A stretch of DNA of 64,000 nucleotides from Pseudomonas sp. PA15(2017) (GCF_001945395.1 NZ_MSXV01000009.1:28191-92190); one strand, 5' to 3'; shown: positions 24,349-33,132, counted from the stretch's first letter. Translations and numbers: made by a program. Notes: generated from the sequence alone by a model not told the origin.

Positions 24349-25317
24349 TTACAGACCCAGTTCCTTGCGGGTCTTCTCGATGACCTTCAGCGGCAGCGGG
24401 ATGTAACCGTCCTTGACCACGACGTCCTGGCCCTGCTTGGACAGGATCAGCTTCAGGAACTCGGCATCCAGCGGGCTCAGCGGCTTGTTGGGCGCCTTAT
24501 TGACGTAGATGTAGAAGAAGCGAGCCAGCGGGTATTTGCCCGACAGTGCGTTGGTTTCATTGGCTTCTTCGACTTCGCCCTTTTTGTTGACCAGGGGAAC
24601 GGCGCGCACGCTGGCGGTGCGGTAGCCAATGCCCGAGTAACCGATGGCGTTGACGGTGCTGGAGATCGACTGCACCACGGAAGCCGAACCCGGCTGCTCG
24701 TTCACGTTGGCTTTGAAGTCGCCTTTGCACAGGGCTTCTTCCTTGAAGTAGCCGTAAGTGCCGGATACCGAGTTACGCCCGAACAGCTGCACCGGCTTGC
24801 TGGCCCACTCCCCGGTCAGGCCGATATCGCCCCAGGTTTTCAGATCCTTGGCTTCGCCGCACAGACGAGTGCTGGAGAAGATGGCATCGACCTGCTGCAT
24901 GGTCAGCTGCTTGATCGGGTTGTCCTTGTGCACGAACACAGCCAGGGCGTCGATGGCGACCGGAACGGCGGTCGGCTTGTAGCCATACTTCTGTTCGAAG
25001 GCCTGGATTTCGCTGTCCTTCATGGCGCGCGACATCGGACCGAGGTTGGCGGTGCCTTCGGTCAGCGCGGGTGGCGCGGTGGAGGAGCCGGCAGCCTGAA
25101 TCTGGATGTTCACGTTCGGGTAGGACTGCTTGTAGCTCTCGGCCCACAGGGTCATCAGGTTGGCCAGGGAGTCGGAGCCAACGCTGGACAGGTTGCCCGA
25201 CACGCCAGAGGTCTTCTCATAGGTCGGCAGAGCCGGATCGACAGCGGCAACCGCGTTGGCAGTGGCGACGCCAGCGGCGACAAACGTCATGGCCGCCATC
25301 AAACGCTTCAGTTTCAT
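24349..25317 (-). CDS. pstS: periplasmic phosphate-binding protein PstS
   Basis: A 322-residue binding protein of the PstS family. The signal peptide [20 protein letters not shown] precedes the mature protein, cleaved near AVAA. Phosphate-binding loops are visible: [20 protein letters not shown] and [12 protein letters not shown], with the C-terminal GYIPLP. It captures phosphate in the periplasm and delivers it to PstC/PstA. The gene lies behind a Pho box (25464-25481) and is followed by a hairpin and a MITE-like repeat before pstC. Confidence 0.96.
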   Translation of the reverse strand: MKLKRLMAAMTFVAAGVATANAVAAVDPALPTYEKTSGVSGNLSSVGSDSLANLMTLWAESYKQSYPNVNIQIQAAGSSTAPPALTEGTANLGPMSRAMKDSEIQAFEQKYGYKPTAVPVAIDALAVFVHKDNPIKQLTMQQVDAIFSSTRLCGEAKDLKTWGDIGLTGEWASKPVQLFGRNSVSGTYGYFKEEALCKGDFKANVNEQPGSASVVQSISSTVNAIGYSGIGYRTASVRAVPLVNKKGEVEEANETNALSGKYPLARFFYIYVNKAPNKPLSPLDAEFLKLILSKQGQDVVVKDGYIPLPLKVIEKTRKELGL

Positions 25318-25447
25318 GCCTTGCTCCTAGCAGAGTGGTAATCATCGAGAGGCCGGCGTGCCGTGGTCGTAGCGCCCAGTTGCGACCTGCTCACGATTGG
25401 GGTCGTGTTGGTTGGAACGGGGCTCAGTATCATCAGCCTATGTGAAC

Positions 25448-25481
25448 ACTCTATGTAATCAATATGACAGTTGGATGACGG
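25448..25481 (-). promoter_or_regulatory. Pho box and -10 for pstS
   Basis: On the minus strand CCGTCAT-CCAA-CTGTCAT (25481 to 25464) is one base off the PhoB consensus of two CTGTCAT repeats with a 4-bp gap. A -10 hexamer TAGAGT (25453-25448) follows 10 bp after the box, the standard PhoB-activated promoter layout. It directs transcription of pstS, with a leader of about 120 bases. Confidence 0.85.
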
Positions 25482-25611
25482 CGCAAACAGGCATGTCGAG
25501 TTCGGCAAATGCACGTGCGCAAGCGTCTGCAACGCGCTAAGGTCGCGGTGTAGACACCCAGTCGGTATACTGCCCGACCGGGCCCACCACTGCGCCGCGA
25601 GCCGTGAACAG

Positions 25612-26010
25612 ATGAAAGACCTCGAACAGGAAGACCCGATACCGCAAGGCGACCTGGCACTGCAAATCACTGCGCTGCCACGCGAAACCAATGGCTTCGG
25701 TGACATTTATGGCGGCTGGCTGGTTTCGCAGATGGATCTGGCAGGCACCGCCATGGCCAGCAAGGTGGCCGCAGGGCGCGTGGCGACCGTGGCGATCGAT
25801 CGCATGGCCTTTCTGGTGCCGGTACCCGTTGGCGCGCAGTTGTCCTTCTATACCCAGGCGCTGGAAATCGGCCGCAGCTCGATCCAGATGCTGGTGGAAG
25901 TCTGGAGTGACGACCCGCTGTCCAGCGAGTGGCGCAAGGTCACCGAAGCGGTGTTCGTGTTCGTGGCCATCGACGCCAGCGGTCGCACGCGCGCCGTACC
26001 ACGCCGCTGA
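25612..26010 (+). CDS. acyl-CoA thioesterase, YciA-like hotdog protein
   Basis: A 132-residue single hotdog domain. The catalytic helix region reads ETNGFGDIYGGWLVSQMD (Asn, Gly and Asp as in YciA-type acyl-CoA hydrolases), followed by VDRM-like AIDRMAFLVPVPVG and the strand-rich C-terminus TEAVFVFVAIDASGR. It hydrolyses acyl-CoA in the cytosol; chain-length preference cannot be read from sequence. I start at ATG 25612 (MKDLEQED), because the longer frame to 25471 covers the pstS promoter. It is divergent from pstS and convergent with the DUF4124 gene. Confidence 0.88.
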   Translation: MKDLEQEDPIPQGDLALQITALPRETNGFGDIYGGWLVSQMDLAGTAMASKVAAGRVATVAIDRMAFLVPVPVGAQLSFYTQALEIGRSSIQMLVEVWSDDPLSSEWRKVTEAVFVFVAIDASGRTRAVPRR

Positions 26011-26015
26011 GTCAG

Positions 26016-26036
26016 TGCCGCGCCTGGTGCGCGGCA
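26016..26036. terminator. hairpin between convergent thioesterase and DUF4124 genes
   Basis: TGCCGCGC (26016-26023) pairs perfectly with GCGCGGCA (26029-26036) across a 5-base loop. It starts 6 bp after the thioesterase stop and ends 5 bp before the DUF4124 stop, so it can serve both strands. No T-tract. Confidence 0.45.
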
Positions 26037-26040
26037 GCCC

Positions 26041-26634
26041 CTAATTACCCTGCCCGAGCAACTGGCCGACTCGTGCACGATCGGCGGTGAAGCTGTTCTG
26101 CGCCTGGGTGCGGGTTGCCTGGTAGCGTTCGATATCCTTTCTGATGCGCACCTGCTCGTCACGCTGGCTGGTAATCTGGTCGAGCAGCGGCTTGGGCACC
26201 TCCCGCCCCGCACGTTCCTGATCCGCCGCCTGTTTCTGCAGGTTGGCCTGCTGCTGACGTACCGACTGCAGGTTGCCCTTGGCCACGCCGATCAGGCCGT
26301 CGAGTTCGGCCAGCTTGCGTGCCTGGGCCCGATCGACATCTTCCAGGCTGCTGTACAAACGCAGCAGCTGCGCATCGGATTTGGCCCGTTCGCGATCGGC
26401 AAGGATCTTCTGCATTTCTTCGGCGCTAGGCGCTGGCGGCACTACACGCACCACGCGCCCCTGCTCGTTGAGCACCTCGTAGCCCTTGGCGATGAACTCG
26501 CTGGGCACGCCCTGCCGGTCGATCACCGTGATGCCCTGGGCATTGGTGTAGCGGTACATCTCCGCCGCGTTCACCCATAACGGCAGCAGCAGACCAAGCC
26601 AGAGGGTACGGCGCATCAGGGGCAAGGTGGACAT
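26041..26634 (-). CDS. DUF4124 domain-containing exported protein
   Basis: A 197-residue protein with a signal peptide (MSTLPLMRRTLWLGLLLPLW, cleaved near NAA). A short DUF4124 domain (about 22-60, EMYRYTNAQGITVIDRQ-VP) is followed by a long Gln/Arg/Ala-rich helical region (about 70-195) likely to form a coiled coil. DUF4124 is a small beta module on envelope proteins of unknown function. An in-frame ATG two codons upstream (26640) is possible. It lies just downstream of pyrE on the same strand, 27 bp away, and may be co-transcribed. Confidence 0.8.
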   Translation of the reverse strand: MSTLPLMRRTLWLGLLLPLWVNAAEMYRYTNAQGITVIDRQGVPSEFIAKGYEVLNEQGRVVRVVPPAPSAEEMQKILADRERAKSDAQLLRLYSSLEDVDRAQARKLAELDGLIGVAKGNLQSVRQQQANLQKQAADQERAGREVPKPLLDQITSQRDEQVRIRKDIERYQATRTQAQNSFTADRARVGQLLGQGN

Positions 26635-26661
26635 AGGCACGTTCTCTCGGCGAACCGTCGG

Positions 26662-27303
26662 TCAGATGCCGAATTCGGCTCGGTAGGCTTCCACGGCGGG
26701 CAGGTGTTGTTTCAGTTCAGCATCATCGGCCAGATATTCCAGCACCTGCTGCAGGGAAACGATGCTGACCACCGGAATGTTGAAGTCGCGTTCGACTTCC
26801 TGGATCGCCGACAGCTCGCCGCGGCCACGCTCCTGGCGGTCCAGGGCGATCAGTACGCCAGCGGCCTGGGCACCCTGGGCCTGGATGATCTGCATCACTT
26901 CGCGGATCGCCGTACCGGCGGTGATCACGTCATCGATGATCAGCACGCGGCCGTTGAGCGGCGCACCGACCAGGGTGCCACCCTCGCCGTGATCCTTGGC
27001 TTCCTTGCGGTTGAAGCACCAGGGCGTATCCACGTCGTGGTGCTCGGCCAGGGCCACGCCGGTGCTGGCCGCCAGCGGGATGCCCTTGTAAGCCGGGCCG
27101 AACAGCACGTCGAAGGAAATGCCACTGTCCACCACGGCTGCCGCGTAGAAACGCCCCAGCTTGGCCAGTGCAAGCCCACTGTCGAACAACCCGGCATTGA
27201 AAAAATACGGGCTGACGCGACCGGACTTGAGGGTGAACTGACCGAAGCGCAGAACGCCTCGCTCAATGGCAAATCGAATGAAATCGCGCTGATACGTTTG
27301 CAT
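26662..27303 (-). CDS. pyrE: orotate phosphoribosyltransferase
   Basis: A 213-residue enzyme of pyrimidine synthesis that joins orotate to PRPP to form OMP. The PRPP-binding motif [17 protein letters not shown] (about residues 120-136) is complete, the flexible loop [11 protein letters not shown] (about 98-108) carries the catalytic Lys, and the N-terminal hood region is [19 protein letters not shown]. Length is normal. It is divergent from crc, 93 bp away, an arrangement I recall in P. aeruginosa. Confidence 0.97.
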   Translation of the reverse strand: MQTYQRDFIRFAIERGVLRFGQFTLKSGRVSPYFFNAGLFDSGLALAKLGRFYAAAVVDSGISFDVLFGPAYKGIPLAASTGVALAEHHDVDTPWCFNRKEAKDHGEGGTLVGAPLNGRVLIIDDVITAGTAIREVMQIIQAQGAQAAGVLIALDRQERGRGELSAIQEVERDFNIPVVSIVSLQQVLEYLADDAELKQHLPAVEAYRAEFGI

Positions 27304-27396
27304 GAATGACCTTGAGGCAGCACTGGATGTGGCTTTGAATTACTAAACGGCGTCTAGCTCAGGTATCATACACGCACGTGTTTTTGGGGGCCATTT

Positions 27397-28176
27397 ATGC
27401 GGATCATCAGTGTGAACGTGAATGGTATTCATGCTGCAGTCGAGCGCGGTTTGCTCAGTTGGCTGCAAGCACAGAATGCCGACGTGATCTGCCTGCAGGA
27501 TACCCGTGCCTCCGCCTTTGAACTGGACGACCAAGCCCTCCAACTGGATGGCTATTTCCTCTATGCCTGCGATGCAGAAGTACCAAGCCAGGGTGGCGTG
27601 GCGCTTTACTCGCGGTTGCAACCCAAGGCGGTAATCAGCGGGCTCGGCTTTGAAACGGCCGATCGCTACGGGCGCTACCTGCAGGCTGATTTCGACAAGG
27701 TGAGTATTGCCACGCTGCTGCTGCCATCGGGCATGGGCGGTGACGAGAACCTGAATCAGAAATTCAAGTTCATGGACGATTTCTCCAAGTACCTGGACAA
27801 GCAACGCCGCAAGCGCCGCGATTACATCTATTGCGGCTCGCTGTACGTCGCCCATCAGAAGCTGGATGTGAAGAACTGGCGCGACTGCCAGCAATCACCC
27901 GGCTTCATGGCGCCCGAGCGCGCCTGGATGGACGAAGTCACCGGCACCATGGGCTACGTCGATGCCGTGCGCGAGGTCAATCGCGAGGCCGACCAGTTCA
28001 GCTGGTGGCCGGATAACGAGCAGGCGGAGATGCTCAACCTGGGCTACCGCTTCGACTACCAACTGCTCACGCCCGGCATGCGCCGCAGCGTGCGCAGTGC
28101 ACGCCTGCCACGCCAGCCGCGCTTTTCGCAGCACGCGCCACTGATCGTCGACTACGACTGGACGCTGACCGTCTGA
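27397..28176 (+). CDS. crc: catabolite repression control protein Crc
   Basis: A 259-residue protein of the exonuclease III fold (MRIISVNVNGIHAAVERG at the start; GVALYSRLQP; LIVDYDW at the end). In Pseudomonas this member is Crc, which has no nuclease activity and instead acts with Hfq to block translation of catabolic mRNAs when preferred carbon is present. Assignment rests on the N-terminus, length, and the neighbouring pyrE, which together distinguish it from xthA. A strong intrinsic terminator follows 17 bp after the stop. Confidence 0.95.
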   Translation: MRIISVNVNGIHAAVERGLLSWLQAQNADVICLQDTRASAFELDDQALQLDGYFLYACDAEVPSQGGVALYSRLQPKAVISGLGFETADRYGRYLQADFDKVSIATLLLPSGMGGDENLNQKFKFMDDFSKYLDKQRRKRRDYIYCGSLYVAHQKLDVKNWRDCQQSPGFMAPERAWMDEVTGTMGYVDAVREVNREADQFSWWPDNEQAEMLNLGYRFDYQLLTPGMRRSVRSARLPRQPRFSQHAPLIVDYDWTLTV

Positions 28177-28193
28177 TCCCATCGTCGCCAGCC

Positions 28194-28222
28194 AAAACGC
28201 CCCGACCCGTTCGGGGCGTTTT
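28194..28222 (+). terminator. intrinsic terminator of crc
   Basis: AAAACGCCCCGA (28194-28205) pairs perfectly with TCGGGGCGTTTT (28211-28222) over a 5-base loop. The T-run at its end and A-run at its start make it functional on both strands. Confidence 0.9.
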
Positions 28223-28329
28223 CGTTTCTACGCCGCTGTATGGGGAAAAACGCCGGTAACTGTGGCGTGTCAGCGGTGGCCATCCGCGCTAGCCTGCCCG
28301 TCCGCATACCACCACCCGAGGCCGCGCCC

Positions 28330-29214
28330 ATGACACCCAAGGACATCCTTCTGGCCGCTGTGGTGATCGTCGCCTGGGGCGTGAACTTCGTGATCATCAA
28401 GGTCGGCCTCGACGGCGTGCCACCCATGTTGCTCGGCGCCTTGCGCTTCATGCTCGCCGCCTTTCCCGCGATTCTCTTCATCCGCCGCCCGGACATGCCG
28501 CTGCGCTGGCTGCTGGCCTACGGCCTGACCATTTCCCTGGGGCAGTTCGCCTTTCTGTTCTCGGCCATGTACGCCGGCATGCCGGCAGGTCTGGCGTCGC
28601 TGGTGTTGCAGGCCCAAGCGTTCTTCACCCTGGGTTTCGCCGCGCTGTTCATTGGCGAGACGGTGCGGCGCAGCAGCCTGATCGGCCTGGTGGTGGCCGC
28701 GGCGGGCCTGCTGCTGATCGGCAGCGAAAGCGGACGCGCCTTCACCCTGGCCGGTTTCGTGCTGACGCTGTGTGCAGCAGCGATGTGGGGGCTGGGCAAC
28801 GTGGTCACCAAGCGCATCGGCAAGGTCAACCTGGTCAGCCTGGTGGTCTGGGGCAGCCTGATCCCGCCGCTGCCGTTCCTGGCCCTGTCGTTGATACTGG
28901 AAGGCCCGGCGCAGATCGAGACGGCGCTGCGCGGCATTTCCCTGAACTCGGTGCTGGCCATCGCCTACCTGGCCTTCGTCGCCACGCTGCTCGGCTACGG
29001 CCTGTGGAGCCGCCTGCTGTCGCGCTATCCGGCCAGCCAAGTGGCGCCATTCTCGCTGCTGGTGCCGGTGATCGGCCTCAGCTCGGCATGGTTGTTCCTC
29101 GGCGAAGCATTGAGCGCCGTGCAGTGGCTCGGCGCTGCCATCGTCATGCTCGGTTTGTTGATCAACGTGTTCGGCCCGCGCCTGCTCCAGCAACTGCGCG
29201 GCGCCACGGCCTGA
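28330..29214 (+). CDS. EamA/DMT-family transporter
   Basis: A 294-residue protein with ten hydrophobic helices in two EamA repeats (about 5-135 and 145-285). Characteristic segments are WGVNFVIIKVGLDGVPP, PAGLASLVLQAQAFFTLGFAALFIGE, and the second-repeat LVPVIGLSSAWLFLGEAL. Such carriers export amino acids or other small metabolites; the substrate cannot be named. I start at ATG 28330 (MTPKDILLAAVV); the longer frame to 28240 has no hydrophobic pattern and overlaps promoter space. Confidence 0.87.
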   Translation: MTPKDILLAAVVIVAWGVNFVIIKVGLDGVPPMLLGALRFMLAAFPAILFIRRPDMPLRWLLAYGLTISLGQFAFLFSAMYAGMPAGLASLVLQAQAFFTLGFAALFIGETVRRSSLIGLVVAAAGLLLIGSESGRAFTLAGFVLTLCAAAMWGLGNVVTKRIGKVNLVSLVVWGSLIPPLPFLALSLILEGPAQIETALRGISLNSVLAIAYLAFVATLLGYGLWSRLLSRYPASQVAPFSLLVPVIGLSSAWLFLGEALSAVQWLGAAIVMLGLLINVFGPRLLQQLRGATA

Positions 29215-29559
29215 TCAGCGCTGGCGCGACATGCGCCAGCAGAACCACCCAGCCCCGGCCAGGGCGAAAGCGATGACGGCGTGCAACAGCAGCGTCAGCA
29301 CGTAACCCAGCGGGTGGGTAGCGAAGGGATAAAAGGTCGCCGGGCCGATTCTCGACGGTGAGATGGCTACGCCGCTGTACAGCGCCTGCGCCACCGTGAA
29401 CAGCAGGGTAGCGGCGCAGAGCACCATGACCGTCGCGGTCAGTGGCAACAGCAGGCGTGCCGCCCAGGCCGCACGGGCGCTGGGTGGTGGCATCTGCCAT
29501 TGCGGGCGATTGCGCGCGTGGCCGGCGCGGCGAGCCTGGCGCCTGGACAGGCGAGTCAT
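29215..29559 (-). CDS. small two-TM membrane protein of unknown function
   Basis: A 114-residue protein with a basic N-terminus (MTRLSRRQARRAGHARNRPQ) and two hydrophobic helices at about residues 35-60 and 85-108, ending in an Arg-rich tail. No family is recognised. It starts 4 bp after the trmB stop on the same strand and so is probably co-transcribed with trmB. It ends base-to-base with the convergent EamA gene. A longer frame to 29601 would overlap trmB and is not preferred. Confidence 0.7.
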   Translation of the reverse strand: MTRLSRRQARRAGHARNRPQWQMPPPSARAAWAARLLLPLTATVMVLCAATLLFTVAQALYSGVAISPSRIGPATFYPFATHPLGYVLTLLLHAVIAFALAGAGWFCWRMSRQR

Positions 29560-29563
29560 CGGC

Positions 29564-30280
29564 TCAGTCGACGCGCCCGAACTTGAGGTCCCAGACGCCA
29601 TGGCCGAGGCGCTCGCCGCGGCGCTCGAACTTGGTCACCGGGCGCTCGGCCGGCCGCTCGACGCAGCGACCGTCAGCGGCGAGGTTACGATAGCCCGGCG
29701 CCACGTTCATCACTTCCAGCATGTATTCGGCGTAGGGCTCCCAATCGGTGGCCATGTGCAGCACACCGCCGACCTTGAGCTTCTGGCGCACCAGCTCGGC
29801 GAATGCCGGCTGCACGATACGGCGCTTGTTATGACGCGCCTTGTGCCAGGGATCGGGGAAGAACAGCAGCACGCGATCGAGGCTGGCATCGGGCACGCAC
29901 TGACGCAGTACTTCCAGCGCATCGCAGCTGTAGACGCGCAGATTGGTCAGGTTCTGCGTCATCACGCCATTGAGCAGTGCGCCCACGCCCGGTCGGTGCA
30001 CTTCAACGCCGATGAAGTCCTGCTCAGGCGCTGCGGCGGCCATTTCCAGCGTGGAGTGGCCCATGCCGAAGCCGATTTCGAAGGTCCGCGGCGCCTGGCG
30101 CCCGAATACCGCATCGAAATCCTGCATGCCATCGCTCAGCTCCAGGCCGAACTTCGGCAGGCCCAGGTCGAAGCCGCGCTGCTGCCCTTCGGTCATGCGC
30201 CCGGCACGCATCACGAAACTCTTGATGGCGCGCATGTGTCGCGGGTTTTCTTCGGCTGGGGTTTGTTCGATATCGCTCAT
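29564..30280 (-). CDS. trmB: tRNA (guanine-N7-)-methyltransferase TrmB
   Basis: A 238-residue SAM-dependent methyltransferase that makes m7G46 in tRNA. The SAM-binding motif reads [14 protein letters not shown] (about residues 70-83), the family signature is [15 protein letters not shown] (about 143-157), and the C-terminal [19 protein letters not shown] carries the substrate-recognition residues. I start at ATG 30280 ([16 protein letters not shown]). The gene is followed 4 bp on by a small membrane-protein gene, and a dispersed repeat lies just upstream. Confidence 0.95.
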   Translation of the reverse strand: MSDIEQTPAEENPRHMRAIKSFVMRAGRMTEGQQRGFDLGLPKFGLELSDGMQDFDAVFGRQAPRTFEIGFGMGHSTLEMAAAAPEQDFIGVEVHRPGVGALLNGVMTQNLTNLRVYSCDALEVLRQCVPDASLDRVLLFFPDPWHKARHNKRRIVQPAFAELVRQKLKVGGVLHMATDWEPYAEYMLEVMNVAPGYRNLAADGRCVERPAERPVTKFERRGERLGHGVWDLKFGRVD

Positions 30281-30333
30281 GGGGGCACTCGGCAACGCAG
30301 GTATTAAATGGATAAAGGAAAAGCAGCGTAATA

Positions 30334-30523
30334 ACGATCTTGCGAGCTAGAGCCATGCAAGGCCTAGGCGGCCCCACAAAAACAGGCGATGAAGCGGAGT
30401 GTACTGTTGTACATGAGCATTACTCGCTCCGCTCGCCCCTTCGGGGCGTACTAAAGTGCGTTAGCCGCAAGCGGCTTTCCGAGCCTGTTTTCAACGCAGC
30501 AGGGCCGACGCGCAGCTGATCGT
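30334..30523. repeat. MITE-like dispersed repeat, copy 2 (190 bp, with internal insertion)
   Basis: It begins ACGATCTTGCGAGCTAGAGC and ends CGACGCGCAGCTGATCGT, like copy 1 (24178-24335). The shared core includes AAAACAGGCGATGAAGCGGA, TACATGAGCATT, then CCGAGCCTGTTTTCAACGC. Between GAGCATT and CCGAGCC it carries about 50 extra bases with their own hairpins (GCCCCTTCGGGGC and GCCGCAAGCGGC). It occupies the trmB-thiG gap. Confidence 0.7.
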
Positions 30524-30529
30524 GGAGAG

Positions 30530-31324
30530 TCAGCGGATCAGGCCGTCTAGCGGCGACGAGGCACTGGCATAAAGTTTCTTCGGCATGCGCCCCGCCAGGT
30601 AGGCCAGGCGACCGGCCTCGATGGCGTACTTCATGGCCTGGGCCATCAACACCGGTTGCTGGGCATGGGCGATGGCGCTGTTCATCAGCACCGCCTCGCA
30701 ACCCAGCTCCATGGCGATGGTGGCATCAGACGCGGTGCCCACACCGGCATCCACCAGCACTGGAACGGTCGCCTCTTCGAGGATGATGCGCAGGTTGTAG
30801 GGGTTGCAGATGCCCAGCCCGGTGCCGATCAGGCCGGCCAGCGGCATGACGGCGATACAGCCCATCTCGGCCAACTGGCGGGCGATGATCGGATCATCGC
30901 TGGTGTAGACCATCACGTCGAAGCCTTCCTTGACCAGCACTTCGGCGGCCTTGAGGGTTTCGATCACGTTGGGAAACAGGGTCTTCTGGTCGGCCAGCAC
31001 TTCCAGTTTCACCAGCTTGTGGCCATCGAGCAGCTCACGGGCCAGGCGACAGGTACGCACGGCCTCGACGGCGTCGTAGCAGCCAGCGGTGTTCGGCAGG
31101 ATGGTGTAGCGATCCGGCGAAATCACGTCGAGCAGATTCGGCTCGCCCGGGTTCTGGCCGATATTGGTACGGCGCACCGCCACGGTCACGATCTCCGCGC
31201 CCGATGCCTCGATGGCGTCGCGGGTCTCGTCTAGATCCTTGTACTTACCGGTGCCGACCAGCAGGCGCGACTGATAGGTGCGGCCAGCCAGGATAAAAGG
31301 CTTGTCGTTGGCTGCGTGGCTCAT
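30530..31324 (-). CDS. thiG: thiazole synthase ThiG
   Basis: A 264-residue TIM-barrel enzyme that forms the thiazole phosphate of thiamine from 1-deoxyxylulose 5-phosphate, dehydroglycine and ThiS-thiocarboxylate. Landmarks are [25 protein letters not shown]-type [21 protein letters not shown] with the Schiff-base Lys (about residue 105), and the phosphate-binding [29 protein letters not shown]. ThiS, its sulfur donor, lies 42 bp upstream on the same strand. No TPP riboswitch was recognised ahead of the pair. Confidence 0.96.
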   Translation of the reverse strand: MSHAANDKPFILAGRTYQSRLLVGTGKYKDLDETRDAIEASGAEIVTVAVRRTNIGQNPGEPNLLDVISPDRYTILPNTAGCYDAVEAVRTCRLARELLDGHKLVKLEVLADQKTLFPNVIETLKAAEVLVKEGFDVMVYTSDDPIIARQLAEMGCIAVMPLAGLIGTGLGICNPYNLRIILEEATVPVLVDAGVGTASDATIAMELGCEAVLMNSAIAHAQQPVLMAQAMKYAIEAGRLAYLAGRMPKKLYASASSPLDGLIR

Positions 31325-31366
31325 GGAAATTCCTCTGCAGAAAGTTGGAAGGGCGCGGCGCCGGGT

Positions 31367-31567
31367 TCAACCGCCGCCGATGGCATGGACCACTTCGAGG
31401 CGGTCGCCGTCGGCCAGCGCCGTGCTGCCGTACTGGCTGCGCGGGACGATATCGAGGTTACGCTCGACCGCCACGCGGCGCCCGGTCAGTTCCAGACGCT
31501 CGATCAGATCGGCGACGCTGGCGCCCTCGGGCAGCTCGAGGGTTTCACCGTTCAACTGGATATGCAT
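31367..31567 (-). CDS. thiS: sulfur carrier protein ThiS
   Basis: A 66-residue ubiquitin-like protein ending in Gly-Gly-Gly (HAIGGG), the C-terminal tail that becomes the thiocarboxylate. The beta-grasp pattern is visible ([32 protein letters not shown]). It donates sulfur to ThiG, encoded immediately downstream in the same transcript. Length and termini are standard. Confidence 0.95.
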   Translation of the reverse strand: MHIQLNGETLELPEGASVADLIERLELTGRRVAVERNLDIVPRSQYGSTALADGDRLEVVHAIGGG

Positions 31568-31661
31568 GGCGACCCGTCATGACAGGAGAAAGGGCCGGCA
31601 TTCTAGCCCGATCCCCGGCGATGACCAAGGCGCAGCCCCGCCGTTGGTCTCGCGCAATCTC

Positions 31662-31742
31662 AGCACCTGTTCACGATCTCGCGCGCTGGAGCCCGTACTT
31701 AGCACCGTAGCGCCGCCGCACAGCAGATCGTGAGCAGGTGCT
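31662..31742. repeat. MITE-like dispersed repeat, copy 3 (81 bp, internally deleted)
   Basis: The terminal inverted repeats AGCACCTGTTCACGATCT (31662-31679) and the complement of AGCACCTGCTCACGATCT (31725-31742) match at 17 of 18 positions and resemble those of copy 1. Of the interior only the outermost parts survive (CGCGCTGGAGCC and GTAGCGCCGCCGCACAGC); the AAAACAGGCG/GAGCATT core is gone. Its right end touches the stop codon of the DUF423 gene. Confidence 0.65.
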
Positions 31743-32113
31743 CAGGCCATGCGCCAGGCCAAAACACCCAGACACGCCCAGCCGGCCAGAAAGGCCAGGC
31801 CGCCGAACGGGGTGATGATGCCCAGCTTGCCGATACCGCTGAGGGTCAGCGCGTAGAGGCTGCCCGAAAACAGCAGGATACCGGCAGCGAAGAACCCCCC
31901 GGCCAGGTTGACCAGGCGCCCTGGTGCGACCAGCGCCAGAATGGCCACGCCCAGCAGGGCCAATGCGTGGATCAGCTGGTAATGGGTGCCGGTCTGAAAC
32001 ACGGCCAGGTACTCGGCGCTCAACCTGCTCTTCAAACCATGGGCCGCGAACGCGCCCAACGCGACCCCGGAAAAGCCGGCGAGAGCCGACAGCAACAACC
32101 ACAGGCGAACCAT
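31742..32113 (-). CDS. DUF423 membrane protein
   Basis: A 123-residue protein with four hydrophobic helices and the DUF423 (YgdD-like) signatures GALGAFAAHGLK-type GVALGAFAAHGLKSRL, FQTGTHYQLIHALALL, and FGGLAFLAGW near the end. The family is widespread and of unknown function. I start at ATG 32113 (MVRLWLLLSALAG). The TGA stop coincides with the last bases of repeat copy 3, so the insertion may have supplied or preserved the gene's end. It is divergent from mtgA. Confidence 0.9.
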   Translation of the reverse strand: MVRLWLLLSALAGFSGVALGAFAAHGLKSRLSAEYLAVFQTGTHYQLIHALALLGVAILALVAPGRLVNLAGGFFAAGILLFSGSLYALTLSGIGKLGIITPFGGLAFLAGWACLGVLAWRMA

Positions 32114-32264
32114 AGCGCTCTCACCGATAGCCAACAGAGAGGCGCAGTTTACGCCGCCATTCGCCCGGCCGCGCCTCCCCGATTGCCGCAGTGGGCCGCT
32201 GCATTGCCCGCAATGGTGCCAGGCGCCTTATACTAAGCGGCCAATCAAGCCCGGCTCCCTGCGC

Positions 32265-32987
32265 ATGCTCCGATCCCTTCGCCGCCTCCTGCTGAAGTTG
32301 CTGCTCTGGTTCATCGCCGGCTCCTTCCTGCTGGTGCTCGCCCTGCGCTGGGTACCACCACCGGGCACGGCGCTGATGGTCGAGCGCAAGATCGAGTCCT
32401 GGGTCGACGGCAAGCCCATCGACCTGCAGCGCACCTGGCGCTCCTGGGACGCGCTGCCGGATGACCTGAAGATCGCCGTGATCGCCAGCGAAGATCAGAA
32501 ATTCGCCCAGCACTGGGGCTTCGACGTGGACGCGATCAAGGCGGCGCTGTCGCACAACCAGCAGGGCGGCTCGGTGCGTGGCGCCAGCACCCTCAGCCAG
32601 CAGGTGGCCAAGAATTTGTTTCTGTGGTCCGGTCGCAGCTACCTGCGCAAGGGTATCGAGGTGTGGTTTACCGGGCTGATCGAACTGCTGTGGCCCAAGG
32701 AGCGCATTCTCGAGGTGTACCTCAACAGCGCGGAATGGGCCGACGGCGTGTTCGGCGCGGAAGCGGCCGCACAGCATCACTTCAATATCGGCGCGTCCTA
32801 CCTGTCAGCCCGCCAGGCCAGCCTGCTCGCAGCGGTGCTGCCCAATCCGCGGCAGTACGATGCGGGGCGGCCCAGCGGCTACGTCAACCAGCGCGCCAAC
32901 TGGATTCGCCGACAGATGCGCCAACTGGGTGGCAGTCATTACCTGAACCAGCTGCAGGCGCCGCGGCCGGCCTGGTGGGCGAAGTAG
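32265..32987 (+). CDS. mtgA: monofunctional biosynthetic peptidoglycan transglycosylase
   Basis: A 240-residue GT51 enzyme that polymerises lipid II into glycan strands on the periplasmic face. An N-terminal anchor helix (about residues 8-28) is followed by the glycosyltransferase core. Motif 1 is IASEDQKFAQHWGFD with the catalytic Glu near residue 73, then RGASTLSQQVAKNLFLW and RKGIEVWFTGLIELLWPKERILE, and the second Glu in YLNSAEWADGVFG. No transpeptidase domain is present. It is single-gene, with a REP-like pair downstream. Confidence 0.95.
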   Translation: MLRSLRRLLLKLLLWFIAGSFLLVLALRWVPPPGTALMVERKIESWVDGKPIDLQRTWRSWDALPDDLKIAVIASEDQKFAQHWGFDVDAIKAALSHNQQGGSVRGASTLSQQVAKNLFLWSGRSYLRKGIEVWFTGLIELLWPKERILEVYLNSAEWADGVFGAEAAAQHHFNIGASYLSARQASLLAAVLPNPRQYDAGRPSGYVNQRANWIRRQMRQLGGSHYLNQLQAPRPAWWAK

Positions 32988-33028
32988 GCAGATTGAAAAG
33001 CTAGAGAAGCCGGCATTCTGCTGTCCGC

Positions 33029-33093
33029 GGGAGCGGGCCATGCCCACGAACTCCACGTTCAGGGAGCCCATTTCGCGGGCATGGCCCGCTCCC
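33029..33093. repeat. REP-like inverted pair (17-bp perfect arms)
   Basis: GGGAGCGGGCCATGCCC (33029-33045) and its exact reverse complement GGGCATGGCCCGCTCCC (33077-33093) flank a 31-bp spacer. The unit resembles the abundant pseudomonad intergenic repeat GGGAGCGGGC(TT/CA)TGCCCGCG. The facing pair looks like a BIME-type doublet placed between mtgA and rpoH. Confidence 0.7.
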
Positions 33094-33132
33094 ACAACAG
33101 GTAAACCTCGGTAGTTCCAGGTCACCCAAACG

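Noticed and set aside
31568..31741. TPP riboswitch ahead of thiS-thiG
   Set aside because: The conserved CTGAGA and ACCTGA-type thi-box motifs are absent; the space is taken by the short repeat copy 3.
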